A DNA stretch of 64,000 bases from Streptomyces flaveus (lineage in GTDB: Bacteria; Actinomycetota; Actinomycetes; Streptomycetales; Streptomycetaceae): positions 591,133 to 655,132 of the forward strand of contig NZ_BMPQ01000001.1 in the NCBI RefSeq assembly GCF_014647675.1, in the 5' to 3' direction. The translations under genes were made by a program, and so were the position numbers. Shown here one piece after another: positions 1 through 8,842 of the stretch. Numbering within the stretch: position 1 is the first letter of the stretch; every line of letters starts with the position of its first letter. The notes beneath the pieces were generated by a model that saw only the letters and a list, made by a program, of their open reading frames with translations, had not been told where the DNA came from and did no database searches.

Positions 1-1568
1 GCCGCGAAGGAGCCGGCGCCCGTCTCGGTCCAGAGGCGGGTGGCCAGGGTGTCCATGCCGGTGGGGCGCAGGAGGAGGGTTGCGGGCAACTCCTTCATGC
101 AGACGACGAACGTGAGTGCCGCCCCCGCCGCCACCCCCGGCGCGGCCAGCGGCACGGTCACCTCGCGCAGGACCTGCCACGGCCGCCGCCCCAGCGACCG
201 GGCCACGTCCTCCAGCACGGGCGGCGCCTGGAGCACGGCGGCCCGCGTGGCGGCCACCGCGACCGGCAGGAAGAGGACCGCGTACGCGCCGACCAGGAGC
301 GGGAGTTGCTGGTACAGGGGGTACGCGTAGCGGACCGCGAAGAAGACCAGGGAGAGGGCGACCGTGATCCCGGGCAGCGCATGGCCCGCGTACGCCGCCT
401 GCTCCAGCAGGCGCGCGCCGCGCCCCCGGTGCCGGGCGGCGATCACCCCGACGGGCAGGGCGAGGGCCGTGGTGAGGGCGGCCCCGGCCGCGGCGACTGT
501 GAGCGTGGCCCACGCGGTGTCCGCGATCGCGCCCAGGTCCCAGCCGGCCGAACTGCCGGCGGTCAGCCAGTACGCGAGAGTGCCGAGCGGGAAGACGACG
601 GCCACGGCCACGACCGCCCCGCACCAGAGGAGGACGAGGGGCCGCCACCGGCCCAGTGCCATCGGTACGGCCGGGCGGGCGGTGCCGGTGCCGGTCCTGG
701 CGTGCCCGGCGCGTCCGCGCGTACGGGCCTCGGCGGCGACCAGGGCCACCGTCATCACCACCAGCACGACGCTGAGCGCGGCGGCCGGGGTGCGGTCGAA
801 GGACGCGCGGTACGAGGTGTGGATGGCGCGGGTGAAGGTGTCGTACCGCATCAGTGAGACCGCGCCGAAGTCGGAGAGCACGTACAGCGCGACGAGCAGC
901 CCGCCGCCCGCCGCGGCCGGTCGCAGTTGCGGCAGGGTGACCCGCAGGAAGGTCGCCGCCGGGCCGTGTCCGAGGGAGCGCGAGGCCTCCTCCTGCGCGG
1001 GGTCGATGCCGCGCAGCGCGGCGGCGACGGGCAGGTGGACGTACGGAAAACTGACCAGGGTCAGGGCGAGTGCGGCGCCTGAGAAACCGGCGAGTCCGGG
1101 GGCGGCGGACAGCCAGGCGAAGGCGGCGACGTAGCTGGGCACCGCCAGCGGCAGCGTGGCCAGCACCGACCAGGCGCGGGCGCCCGGCAGGGCGGTGCGT
1201 ACGGTCAGCCAGGCCAGCGAGACGCCCAGCACCAGGCTGGCCGCGACGACCGCGGCGGTGAGGCCGAGGCTGCGGCCGAGCAGGTGCAGGGTGCGTTCGT
1301 CCGCGACGACGTCCCAGGCGTAACCGGGGCCGCGTTCGAGGGCGCGAACGGCGAGATAGCCGAGCGGGAGCAGGGCGAAGAGGGCCGCCACGCAGGCGGG
1401 GACGAGCAGGACGAGGGGTGGTCTGCGTCCGGCCGCGATACGGAACGGCCGGGCACCGAGCGCCTTTTGGACCGTACGGAAACGGGGTGGCTCCCCGCCT
1501 GTCCGGGACCGACGTGCACCGGGCACCCCACTGCTCGTGTCGGGGCGCCCGGACTGTGGTGTGCGCAC
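1..1568 (-). CDS. ferric-iron ABC transporter permease (FbpB type), 3' end cut by window
   Basis: Inner-membrane channel of a ferric-iron importer. The roughly 520 visible residues contain hydrophobic helices throughout, in two fused permease halves; each half has an EAA-type loop for the ATPase (around DPAQEEASRSLGHGP in the first half and PPVLEDVARSLGRRP in the second). I chose GTG 1568, six bases after the stop of the binding-protein gene; GTG 1526 is possible. The last few dozen residues and the expected ATPase gene lie beyond base 1. The upstream neighbour is the cognate binding protein and the pair shares the iron box at 2726. The family is clear; ferric iron rather than another substrate is inferred from that neighbour and the operator. 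Confidence 0.85.
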   Translation of the reverse strand, partial: MRTPQSGRPDTSSGVPGARRSRTGGEPPRFRTVQKALGARPFRIAAGRRPPLVLLVPACVAALFALLPLGYLAVRALERGPGYAWDVVADERTLHLLGRSLGLTAAVVAASLVLGVSLAWLTVRTALPGARAWSVLATLPLAVPSYVAAFAWLSAAPGLAGFSGAALALTLVSFPYVHLPVAAALRGIDPAQEEASRSLGHGPAATFLRVTLPQLRPAAAGGGLLVALYVLSDFGAVSLMRYDTFTRAIHTSYRASFDRTPAAALSVVLVVMTVALVAAEARTRGRAGHARTGTGTARPAVPMALGRWRPLVLLWCGAVVAVAVVFPLGTLAYWLTAGSSAGWDLGAIADTAWATLTVAAAGAALTTALALPVGVIAARHRGRGARLLEQAAYAGHALPGITVALSLVFFAVRYAYPLYQQLPLLVGAYAVLFLPVAVAATRAAVLQAPPVLEDVARSLGRRPWQVLREVTVPLAAPGVAAGAALTFVVCMKELPATLLLRPTGMDTLATRLWTETGAGSFA

Positions 1569-1573
1569 GGTCG

Positions 1574-2623
1574 TCAGACCAGCCCGACGTCCTGGAGCAT
1601 GGCCAGGGTCTCCTGGAGGGACTCCAGCTTGCCGAGGTCGATGTCGGGCGACTCGAGGGAGTCGAACGGCGGCAGGCCCTCGACGGTGCTGGTGACGCCC
1701 GCGGCCAGCGGGTACTCCTTGGTCTTGTCGGCGAAGTAGGTCTGTGCCTCCTCCGAGAGCAGGTAGTCGACGGCCTTGTGCGCGGCCTCGCTCTGCCCGG
1801 CGTCCGTGAGGATGCCCACCCCGGCCACGTTGACCAGCGCGCCCGGGTCCTTGCCGGGCAGGAAATGGAGCTTGGCGTTGACTTCGTCCTCGCCCTTCTC
1901 TGCGACCCGCTCGTACCAGTAGTAGTGGTTGACCAGACCGAGGGAGACCTCGCCGGACTCGACGGCGTCGAGCGTCGCGAGGTTGTGGGCGTACGTCTTG
2001 GCGCCGTTCGCCTTCAGGTCCTCCAGCCACTTACGGGTGGCATCGTCGCCCTCCAGCACGCGCATGCCGGTGACGAAGGCCTGGAAGGAGGCGTTGGTGG
2101 GCGCGAAGCCGACCTTGCCCTTCCACTCGGGCTTCACCACGTCGTGGACGCTGTCCGGGACCTCGTCCTCGGCGACCTTGTCCGGGTTGTACGCGATCAC
2201 GCGGACGCGTCCGGAGAGGCCCACCCAGTCCCCGTCGGCGCTCCGGTAGGCCTTGTCGACCTTGTCCAGCTGCTCCTGCGGGAGCTGCGCCAGCATCCCC
2301 TCCTTGGCGAGGGCGCCGAGCGCCCCGGCGTCCTGGGAGAAGAACAGTCCGGCCTTGGTGCGGTCGCCCTCCTCCAGGATCTGCGCGGCCAGCTCGGCGC
2401 TGTCGCCGTAGCGCACCTCGACCTCGGTGCCGACGGCCTTCTCCAGCTTGTCGAGGATCGGCTTGACCAACTTCTCGTTGCGGCCGGAGTAGATGACGAG
2501 GGCGGAGTCGCTGCCCTCCCCCGAGCTGCTCTTGTCGTCGTCGGAGCCGCAGGCGGCGAGGGCGGGGAGCAGCAGGCCGGCCGCGACGAGCGCGGTGATT
2601 CGGCCAGCCAGAGGGCGTCGCAT
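1574..2623 (-). CDS. ferric-iron ABC transporter substrate-binding lipoprotein (FbpA/FutA type)
   Basis: A 349-residue extracellular binding protein that hands iron to the permease encoded next. It starts with a positively charged signal peptide and a lipobox (ALAACGS), then the family opening LVIYSGRNEKLVKPIL. The C-terminal lobe has LGLVNHYYWYERV, whose paired tyrosines match the metal-binding tyrosines of this family. The ATG at 2623 has AGGAAGG upstream; the longer reading frame adds 28 basic residues with no signal logic and was dropped. It is first in the operon, 103 bases from an iron box, so repression by a DmdR1/IdeR-type protein with iron is expected. It is tied to the divergent acyl-adenylation gene only by sharing that operator. 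Confidence 0.9.
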   Translation of the reverse strand: MRRPLAGRITALVAAGLLLPALAACGSDDDKSSSGEGSDSALVIYSGRNEKLVKPILDKLEKAVGTEVEVRYGDSAELAAQILEEGDRTKAGLFFSQDAGALGALAKEGMLAQLPQEQLDKVDKAYRSADGDWVGLSGRVRVIAYNPDKVAEDEVPDSVHDVVKPEWKGKVGFAPTNASFQAFVTGMRVLEGDDATRKWLEDLKANGAKTYAHNLATLDAVESGEVSLGLVNHYYWYERVAEKGEDEVNAKLHFLPGKDPGALVNVAGVGILTDAGQSEAAHKAVDYLLSEEAQTYFADKTKEYPLAAGVTSTVEGLPPFDSLESPDIDLGKLESLQETLAMLQDVGLV

Positions 2624-2725
2624 GAGGGTGCCTTCCTGCGTGGCTCGCCGCGACGCCGCAGGTCGCGTCGTCGGGCGGCGAGCGGCGTAGTGACGCTTTT
2701 TAGCCAACTGTGAACATGCTATGAA

Positions 2726-2744
2726 TAAGGTAAACCTTGCCTAA
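2726..2744. promoter_or_regulatory. iron box (DmdR1/IdeR-type operator)
   Basis: The 19 bases taaggtaaaccttgcctaa form a near-palindrome that closely matches the actinobacterial iron box TTAGGTTAG-G-CTAACCTAA. It sits between the divergent iron-uptake genes and the adenylation/acyltransferase gene, within promoter distance of both, and probably controls both. Confidence 0.8.
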
Positions 2745-2797
2745 GCGTCAAGGGATCTGTGTTATCGGCGGGCTCTGCCGGCGGAAAGGCGCGCACC

Positions 2798-5530
2798 GTG
2801 ATCGACCCCTTCGGGCCCCTCCAGGCGCCGCCCACCGTTTCCACCCCGTCAGCCGCCCCGCCCGCCTCGGTCCCCTTTCCGGAACCGTCCGTACGTCCGC
2901 ACGGCGCGCCGCTCGTACGCCCGTATGGCGTGCCGTTCGCGCGGAAGCTCGCGGCGTACGGCGACCGCGTCGCGCTGATCACCCCGGACGAGGAGCTCTC
3001 CTACCGCTGGCTGGCAGAACGCGTGGCCGCCACCGCCGAGCGCCTCGGCCCCGTACGCCGACTGGTGCTGCTGGCGGGCGGCAACCGGGCCGACGCCCTC
3101 GTCGTCCACCTCGCCGCCCTCTCCGCGGGCCACCCCGTGCTGCTCGTCCCCGGCGACAACGACCGCGCGATACGCGCCCTGACCGCCGCGTACGACCCGG
3201 ACGTGGTGGCCCGGCCGGACGACCACGGCACCTGGACCCTCGACGAGCGGCACCACGGCAGCAGCCACACCCTCCATCCGGGTCTCGCCCTGCTGTTGAG
3301 CACCTCCGGTTCGACCGGCTCACCCAAACTGGTGCGGCTCTCCCACGAGAACGTCCAGGCCAACGCCGAGTCCATAGCCACGTACCTCGGCATCTCCGAC
3401 ACCGACCGCGCGGCCACGACCCTCCCCATGCACTACTGCTACGGCCTGTCGGTGGTCCACAGCCACCTGCTGCGCGGCGCCGGGCTGGTCCTCACGGACC
3501 GGTCGGTGTCGGAGCCGGCCTTCTGGGCGGAGTTCCGCACCGCCCGGGGCACGTCCCTCGCCGGGGTGCCGTACACCTTCGACCTGCTCGACCGGGTCGG
3601 CTTCGAGCGGATGCGGCTGCCGCAGCTGCGCCGCGTCACCCAGGCCGGCGGCCGACTGGCACCTGAACGCGTCGCACGGTACGCGGAGTTGGGGCGCCGG
3701 TCCGGCTGGGAACTCTTCGTGATGTACGGGCAGACCGAGGCGACGGCCCGTATGGCCTACCTGCCGCCGCACCTCGCCGCCGAGCGCCCGGAAGCCGTCG
3801 GGGTGCCGATCCCCGGCGGCTCCTTCCGGCTGCACCCGGTCGACGACCAGCGTGACCCCGGAATCGGCGAACTCGTCTACTCGGGCCCGAACGTGATGCT
3901 CGGCTACGCCGAGAGCCCGTCCGACCTCGCCCTCGGCCGGACCGTACGGGAACTGCACACGGGGGACCTCGCCCGGCGCGCACCCGACGGACTCTACGAA
4001 ATCGTGGGCCGCCGCAGCCGGTTCGTGAAGATCGTCGGTCTGCGGATCGAACCCCAGCGCGTCGAGGCACTGCTGGAGCGGCACGGGGTCGCCGCGTACT
4101 GCACAGGAGACGGCGACGCGCTGGCTGTGGCCGTGCTGAGGAACAAGGCCGCCGACGGTGACCGGCTGCGGCGCCTGGTGGCCGACGAGTGCGGAATCCC
4201 GGCCCGCGCGATACGGATCCGGGTCCTCGCCGAACTCCCGCGGCTCACCGCGGGCAAACCCGACTACGAGGCCGTACGACGGCTGACGCGCCCGGCTCCG
4301 GAGGAGGTGGAAGAGGCGGCCGGGCTCGCCAGGGACCTGTGCCGTCTCTACGCCGAGATCCTCGACCGGGCCGATGCCACCGAGGACAGCAGCTTCGTGA
4401 GCCTGGGCGGCGACTCGCTGTCCTACGTCGAGATGTCCCTGCGGCTGGAGGAGGCGCTCGGCGGGCTGCCCACCGACTGGCATACGAAGCCGATCCGCGA
4501 ACTGCGTGCCCTGGCAACTTCCGTGACGGAACCGGCAGGGGCAGAAGCCGGAGCCGCCAAACGGTCGGCCCGGTGGAACGGACGGCCCCGCACCCGTACC
4601 CGCGGCCCGGAGTCTCTGCAGCCCTCGCGGCCCTCGCAGCCCGCACGGTCCTGGCGCACCCGTCGCACGCTGGAAACCGGCGTAGCCCTGCGCGCAGTCG
4701 GCATCGTTCTGATCGTCGCCTCGCACATCCCCTTCTTCTCCCTCCAGGGCGGCGCGCATGTGCTGATCGGCGTCGCGGGCTTCAACTTCGCCCGTTTCCA
4801 TCTCACCGGGGCCGAACGCAGCGCGCGCCTGCGGCACCTGTGGCGCGGCATCGCCCGCGTCGCCGTGCCGAGCGTGGCGTGGATCGCCGGCGCGGTGGCG
4901 CTGACCAGCTTTTACGACCCGGCCAACGCCCTGCTGCTGAACAGCCTCCTCGACCAGGGGACCGAACGTCACGAATGGCACTACTGGTTCGTGGAGGCGC
5001 TGGTCTACATCCTGATCGTCCTCGCCGTGCTGATGGCAGTCCCCCTGCTGGACCGGCTGGAGCGGCGGTACGCGTTCGGGGTGCCACTGGCGCTCCTGGC
5101 GGTCGGGCTGATCGGCCGGTACGACCTGCCGGACCTGGCACCCGCCCGCTTCCACCTCGGACCCACCGTGGTCTTCTGGCTGTTCGCGCTGGGGTGGGCT
5201 GCCGCGCGGGCGACCACCACGCGACAGCGGTCGCTGCTGACGGCGGTACTCCTGCTCGCACTCCCGGGCCTCTTCCACGACCAGCCGCTGCGCACCACTC
5301 TCGTGGTGGCCGGGCTGACGCTGCTGATCTGGGTGCCGACGCTGCCCAGCCTGGGCCCGCTCAACCGGATCGCGGGCATCCTGGCGAGCAGCTCGCTCTA
5401 CATCTACCTGACGCATTTCCAGGTTTATCCCCAGGTCCCGGACGACTTCCCGGTCCTGGCGCTCTTCATCTCCCTGGCTGTCGGCATCGGGTACGCGGCT
5501 GTGGCGACGCGGGTGGTCAGGCGGCTGTGA
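2798..5530 (+). CDS. three-domain protein: acyl-adenylating enzyme, carrier domain, membrane acyltransferase-3
   Basis: A 910-residue protein whose domain set I do not recognise under a name. Residues about 30-500 form an ANL acyl-adenylating domain: STSGSTGSPK near 168, YGQTEAT near 309, HTGDL near 388 and the catalytic lysine in TAGKPD near 484. A phosphopantetheine carrier domain follows, with its attachment serine in GGDSLS near 538. From about 625 there are some ten membrane helices of the acyltransferase-3 (OafA-like) family; the first keeps the conserved Arg and His (RAVGIVLIVASH). Inferred role: activate an acid, hold it on the carrier and transfer it across or at the membrane. GTG 2798 has GGAAAGG eight bases upstream; GTG 2759 would add 13 residues. 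The iron box is 54 bases upstream. Confidence 0.85.
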   Translation: MIDPFGPLQAPPTVSTPSAAPPASVPFPEPSVRPHGAPLVRPYGVPFARKLAAYGDRVALITPDEELSYRWLAERVAATAERLGPVRRLVLLAGGNRADALVVHLAALSAGHPVLLVPGDNDRAIRALTAAYDPDVVARPDDHGTWTLDERHHGSSHTLHPGLALLLSTSGSTGSPKLVRLSHENVQANAESIATYLGISDTDRAATTLPMHYCYGLSVVHSHLLRGAGLVLTDRSVSEPAFWAEFRTARGTSLAGVPYTFDLLDRVGFERMRLPQLRRVTQAGGRLAPERVARYAELGRRSGWELFVMYGQTEATARMAYLPPHLAAERPEAVGVPIPGGSFRLHPVDDQRDPGIGELVYSGPNVMLGYAESPSDLALGRTVRELHTGDLARRAPDGLYEIVGRRSRFVKIVGLRIEPQRVEALLERHGVAAYCTGDGDALAVAVLRNKAADGDRLRRLVADECGIPARAIRIRVLAELPRLTAGKPDYEAVRRLTRPAPEEVEEAAGLARDLCRLYAEILDRADATEDSSFVSLGGDSLSYVEMSLRLEEALGGLPTDWHTKPIRELRALATSVTEPAGAEAGAAKRSARWNGRPRTRTRGPESLQPSRPSQPARSWRTRRTLETGVALRAVGIVLIVASHIPFFSLQGGAHVLIGVAGFNFARFHLTGAERSARLRHLWRGIARVAVPSVAWIAGAVALTSFYDPANALLLNSLLDQGTERHEWHYWFVEALVYILIVLAVLMAVPLLDRLERRYAFGVPLALLAVGLIGRYDLPDLAPARFHLGPTVVFWLFALGWAAARATTTRQRSLLTAVLLLALPGLFHDQPLRTTLVVAGLTLLIWVPTLPSLGPLNRIAGILASSSLYIYLTHFQVYPQVPDDFPVLALFISLAVGIGYAAVATRVVRRL

Positions 5531-5561
5531 CGCCTTGTACCGCCGTTCCGCCGGTCTCGAA

Positions 5562-6443
5562 TCAGCGGAACGCCGAGGGCGGTGGCGCCGGTGACGCCAC
5601 CGCCGCCGCGTCCGTGACCGCCGCGGCGCCGCCGGTGAAGTCGGTCAGCGTTCTGCCGTGTTCGACCCTCGCGGGGTGCGGGTCCGAGGCGGCGCGGCGG
5701 GTCAGTTCGGCGATCGGGAGCGGGCGGTCGGAGGCGACGAGGACCGCGTTGCCGAAGCGTTTGCCACGCAGTACGGCCGGGTCGGCGACCAGGGCGAGCT
5801 CCGGGAAGACACCCGCTGCCGTGGCGATCTGCCCGCGCAGGTGGGCCAGCGGCGGGCCGTCGGCGAGGTTGGCCGCGTAGACGCCGCCCGCCTTGACGAC
5901 CCTGCGGACGTCGTCGAGGAACTCGGTGGAGGTCAGATGCGCCGGCGTGCGCGCCCCGCTGAACACGTCCGCGATGACCAGATCCGCCCAGCCGTCCGGC
6001 ACCTTGGCGAGCCCTTCGCGGGCGTCGACGGAACGTACGCGGATGCGGGTGTTCGGATCCAACGGCAGCTCGCGGCGGACCAGTTGGACGAGGGCGGCGT
6101 CGCGTTCGACGGCCCGCTGGGTGGAGCGGGGGCGGGTGGCGGCGACGTAGCGGGCGAGGGTGAGGGCGCCGCCGCCGAGGTGCACGGCGTGCACCGGCTT
6201 GCCCGGCGGGGCGGCGAGGTCGATGACGTGGCCGAGGCGGCGCTGGTACTCGAACTTCAGATACGCCGGGTCGTCGAGGTCCACGTGCGACTGCGGGGCG
6301 CCGTCGATGAGCAGCGACCAGGCACGCGCCCGGTCCCGGTCGGGCATCAGCTCGGCGAGCCCGCCGTCGACTGTGGCGACGACGGGTTGGGATGCCACCC
6401 GCCGGTCGCCTGACCGCTTGGCCCTCGCCTTCGCCCTTGCCAT
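5562..6443 (-). CDS. spermidine-synthase-like SAM-dependent methyltransferase-fold protein
   Basis: A 293-residue soluble protein of the spermidine synthase/Rossmann SAM family. It shows the glycine-rich nucleotide loop (VHLGGGALTLARY near 90), an acidic residue after the second strand (AVERDAAL) and the DVFSGARTPAH segment where polyamine synthases carry catalytic acids. The N-terminal beta domain of true spermidine synthases is short here, so propylamine transfer is not assured; many Streptomyces carry such a protein without known product. It stands alone, convergent with the three-domain acyltransferase gene (31 bases apart) and downstream of a dispersed repeat. The ATG at 6443 lacks a strong ribosome binding site. 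Confidence 0.7.
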   Translation of the reverse strand: MARAKARAKRSGDRRVASQPVVATVDGGLAELMPDRDRARAWSLLIDGAPQSHVDLDDPAYLKFEYQRRLGHVIDLAAPPGKPVHAVHLGGGALTLARYVAATRPRSTQRAVERDAALVQLVRRELPLDPNTRIRVRSVDAREGLAKVPDGWADLVIADVFSGARTPAHLTSTEFLDDVRRVVKAGGVYAANLADGPPLAHLRGQIATAAGVFPELALVADPAVLRGKRFGNAVLVASDRPLPIAELTRRAASDPHPARVEHGRTLTDFTGGAAAVTDAAAVASPAPPPSAFR

Positions 6444-6484
6444 CAGGCCATTATCGGGGGTGCGGGAGAGGGAGGCTCAGCTAC

Positions 6485-6533
6485 AGCGCCCCTTCAGGGG
6501 CGCGGGGAACTGCGCGACCAGCCACAACGAACC
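6485..6533 (+). repeat. dispersed stem-loop repeat A, copy 1
   Basis: A short GC-rich stem (GCGCCCCTTCAGGGGCGC) followed by a conserved tail (GGGGAACTGCGCGACC, then AGCCACAACGAACC). Four further copies occur in this window at 20946, 30127, 32573 (opposite strand) and 45733. It lies between the starts and ends of two minus-strand genes, outside coding sequence. Confidence 0.9.
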
Positions 6534-6565
6534 AGCACGTAATCACCGGCCGTGGCCTGCAGCAC

Positions 6566-7048
6566 CTAACGGCAGTTGTCCGCCGCCTCGATCAAGCGAG
6601 CCGCCTCGTCGAGCGCCGCGCGCAGGACGGCCGGGTCGGTGGCGAGCTCGGAGTCCTCCGGGGGCAGGAGCCAGCCGGAGCCCTCGACGGGCGGCTCACC
6701 GGAGCCGGTTCCGGACCCCGCGTCCTCGCAGGCCGCGGCCTCGGCGATGAGGCTGATGCCCCGGCCGTCGGTCTGCGTGCAGGTGCTGCCCGGTACGTCC
6801 CAGGCGTCGGCCGTGCCCGGCGGCACCAGGAAACCGAGGGTGTCGCAGCTGTCGTCGTGCAGGACGGGGCCCACGGCCTCCGATGCGCCCCGGCGCAGGA
6901 TGTCGACGGCCTCCAGGCCCTGCCGCGTCGGGACGGTGACAAGGTCACAGGGGTCCTCCGCCCCCTCCTCACCGCCGGGCGGGGCCGCCGTCGGGAACGG
7001 CGCAGGGGGATCGATGCTCTGTCTGGTCTCCATGCCGGCCTCCATCAT
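6566..7048 (-). CDS. conserved hypothetical protein, acidic, Cys-containing
   Basis: I do not recognise this 160-residue protein. It is acidic and proline-rich at the N-terminus, has no signal peptide or membrane helix, and contains four cysteines in the middle and end (DPCDLV, DDSCDTLGF, STCTQTD, AACEDAG) plus a fifth two residues from the C-terminus. A C-terminal helix (LRAALDEAARLIEAAD) closes it. GAGGAG six bases before ATG 7048 supports the start. It is divergent from the NsdA-like regulator gene, with about 270 bases between them, so they may share a control region. The codon use is ordinary for the genome, which favours a real gene. Confidence 0.6.
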   Translation of the reverse strand: MMEAGMETRQSIDPPAPFPTAAPPGGEEGAEDPCDLVTVPTRQGLEAVDILRRGASEAVGPVLHDDSCDTLGFLVPPGTADAWDVPGSTCTQTDGRGISLIAEAAACEDAGSGTGSGEPPVEGSGWLLPPEDSELATDPAVLRAALDEAARLIEAADNCR

Positions 7049-7318
7049 GGAACCTCTCCTCGATCGAAGTCACCACATGGTTCAACGCCCCCGGATGTCA
7101 ACGGCTACGGCGCAACTCAGCCGTAAAGGATGGCAGTTCATGGCAGATCACGGATGAGATATCCGGTTTGTAGCCAAACCTTGCGTGGTGGACTCGTCAC
7201 AGCGGGTACGTTCTTGCCCGCCGGAAGCCCGAGCGGGGACGTGACCGACCCGAGTGGGACGTGATCAACTCGCCCTGGTTCCGGCATGGTTCGACGGTTC
7301 GCGAGAGAGGGCCCGGCC

Positions 7319-8842
7319 ATGGCGTCGTCAACGACGACCTCGTCGTCCCAGTCACCTCGGCCACCGCGGCCGAACCTCGCCTTCCGGGAGCTGCGCGGGC
7401 AGCGCTCGCCGGGCGAGTTCGCGGCGGCGGTGCGACGGGCCGCGCGGGAGATCGGGGAGCGGGTGAGCTGCGACGCGCGCTATGTGGGGCGCGTCGAGGC
7501 GGGGGAGATCCGCTGCCCGAACTACGCGTACGAGCGGGTGTTCCTGCATATGTTCCCCGGCCGGTCGCTGACCGACCTGGGCTTCGCGCCCCGCTCATCG
7601 GTACGCGGACGCGGGGCGCGCGCCACGGACGAGGCGCTCCCCTCACGCACCACGAGCCTGACGTATGCCCCGCATGAGACGGATGGGGCGCACGAGCCGT
7701 ATGAAACGCAGGACACGCAAGAGCAAGACACGTGCGGCACGCAAGACCCGTACAACCCGTACAACCCGTACAACCCGCAAGACCCGCACGAGTACCACGA
7801 TCAGAACCACGAGGAGAGCGACGTGCAGCGTCGCGCATTCATGACCGGAGGCACCGCCACCGTGGCGGTCGCCTCCCTGGGCCCCCTGGGCCTCGCGTTC
7901 GGCGGCCCCGCCGTCGCCGCCGACCGTCCCGTGCACCGGGTCGGCGAGGCCGAGGCGAGCGCGCTCGAAGAGGCCGTACGGCAGATCCGGCTGCTCGACG
8001 ACCGGCACGGCGCCGACGGGCTGTACCGGAGGGCGGCGGCTCCACTGCGGGCCGCGTACGCACTGCTGGACGCGGGCGCGACCCGGCGGGCGACCGCCGA
8101 GCGGCTGCACGCGGGAGCGGGTGAACTGGCCATCTCCGTGGGCTGGCTGGCGCACGACTCGGGGCGCTTCGGCGATGCGCGCTCGCACTACGCCGAGGCC
8201 CTCGCCACCGCCCGGATGGCCGGAGACCCGGCCCTGGAGGCACACGCCTTCTGCAATACGTCCTTCCTGGCGCGCGACGCGGGCCGCCCGCGGGAGGCGG
8301 TGCGGGCGGCGCAGGCCGCGCAGCGCGCCGCGCGTCCGCTGGGTTCGTCCCGGCTTCTGTCGCTGCTCGCGCTGCGCGAGGCCGGCGGCTGGGCCGGGCT
8401 CGCCGACCGCACCGGCTGCGAGCAGGCGCTGGCCCGCGCCCACGCGCTGTTCGACCGCGGGCCCTGCGACGCCGACCCGGAGTGGATGAGCTTCTACGGA
8501 GCGGCCGAACTGGCGGGCCTGGAGGCCCAGTGCTGGTCGACGCTCGGCGACTGGCCGCGCGCGGCCCACCACGCCCGGCGCGCGGCCCGCCTCCAGGACC
8601 CCCACTTCACGCGCAACATCGCCCTCTACACCGCCGAACTCGCCGACGACCTGGCCCGCGCCGGCCACCCCGACGAGGCCGCCACGGCCGGACTGCGCGT
8701 ACTGGACCTCCTGGACGAGGTGCAGTCCTCCCGGGTCCAGACGATGCTCGCGGGCACGGCCCGGGTGCTGCTGCCGCATCGCCGCGCGACGGGGGTGTCG
8801 GACTTCCTGGAACGGCACGCGGCGATGGCGCGGACGGCATAG
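7319..8842 (+). CDS. NsdA-like transcriptional regulator with helix-turn-helix and TPR region
   Basis: A 507-residue protein with a DNA-binding-like N-terminal domain (about 20-95, FAAAVRRAAREIGERVSCDA then VGRVEAGEI), a low-complexity linker, and from about 210 a helical tetratricopeptide region (RFGDARSHYAEALATARMAG and similar) as in NsdA-type regulators that repress antibiotic production and sporulation in Streptomyces. At about 177 lies a twin-arginine-like stretch (QRRAFMTGGTATVAVASLG), a common oddity of this family that is probably not a working export signal. ATG 7319 has GAGAGAGGG seven bases upstream; ATG 7286 is possible. The linker holds a DNA minisatellite at 7742-7786. The specific targets cannot be told from sequence. 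Confidence 0.7.
   Translation: MASSTTTSSSQSPRPPRPNLAFRELRGQRSPGEFAAAVRRAAREIGERVSCDARYVGRVEAGEIRCPNYAYERVFLHMFPGRSLTDLGFAPRSSVRGRGARATDEALPSRTTSLTYAPHETDGAHEPYETQDTQEQDTCGTQDPYNPYNPYNPQDPHEYHDQNHEESDVQRRAFMTGGTATVAVASLGPLGLAFGGPAVAADRPVHRVGEAEASALEEAVRQIRLLDDRHGADGLYRRAAAPLRAAYALLDAGATRRATAERLHAGAGELAISVGWLAHDSGRFGDARSHYAEALATARMAGDPALEAHAFCNTSFLARDAGRPREAVRAAQAAQRAARPLGSSRLLSLLALREAGGWAGLADRTGCEQALARAHALFDRGPCDADPEWMSFYGAAELAGLEAQCWSTLGDWPRAAHHARRAARLQDPHFTRNIALYTAELADDLARAGHPDEAATAGLRVLDLLDEVQSSRVQTMLAGTARVLLPHRRATGVSDFLERHAAMARTA
7742..7786 (+). repeat. in-frame 9-base minisatellite (PYN repeats) in regulator linker
   Basis: Three perfect tandem copies of tacaacccg (7751-7777), flanked on both sides by caagacccg, encode PYNPYNPYN inside the linker between the DNA-binding and TPR parts. 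The nine-base unit keeps the reading frame when copies are gained or lost, so linker length can vary without breaking the protein. Confidence 0.9.

Noticed and set aside
3320..5416. 698-codon open frame on the minus strand opposite the adenylation/acyltransferase gene
   Set aside because: Arg/Gln/Gly/Val-rich shadow of a high-GC gene; the plus-strand frame has clear domain motifs.
4189..5880. 563-codon plus-strand frame overlapping the same gene
   Set aside because: Arg/Pro/Ala-rich low-complexity translation, a frame shadow without motifs.
7841..7915. Twin-arginine export signal inside the NsdA-like regulator
   Set aside because: It is internal, after a DNA-binding domain, and a known peculiarity of the family rather than an N-terminal signal.
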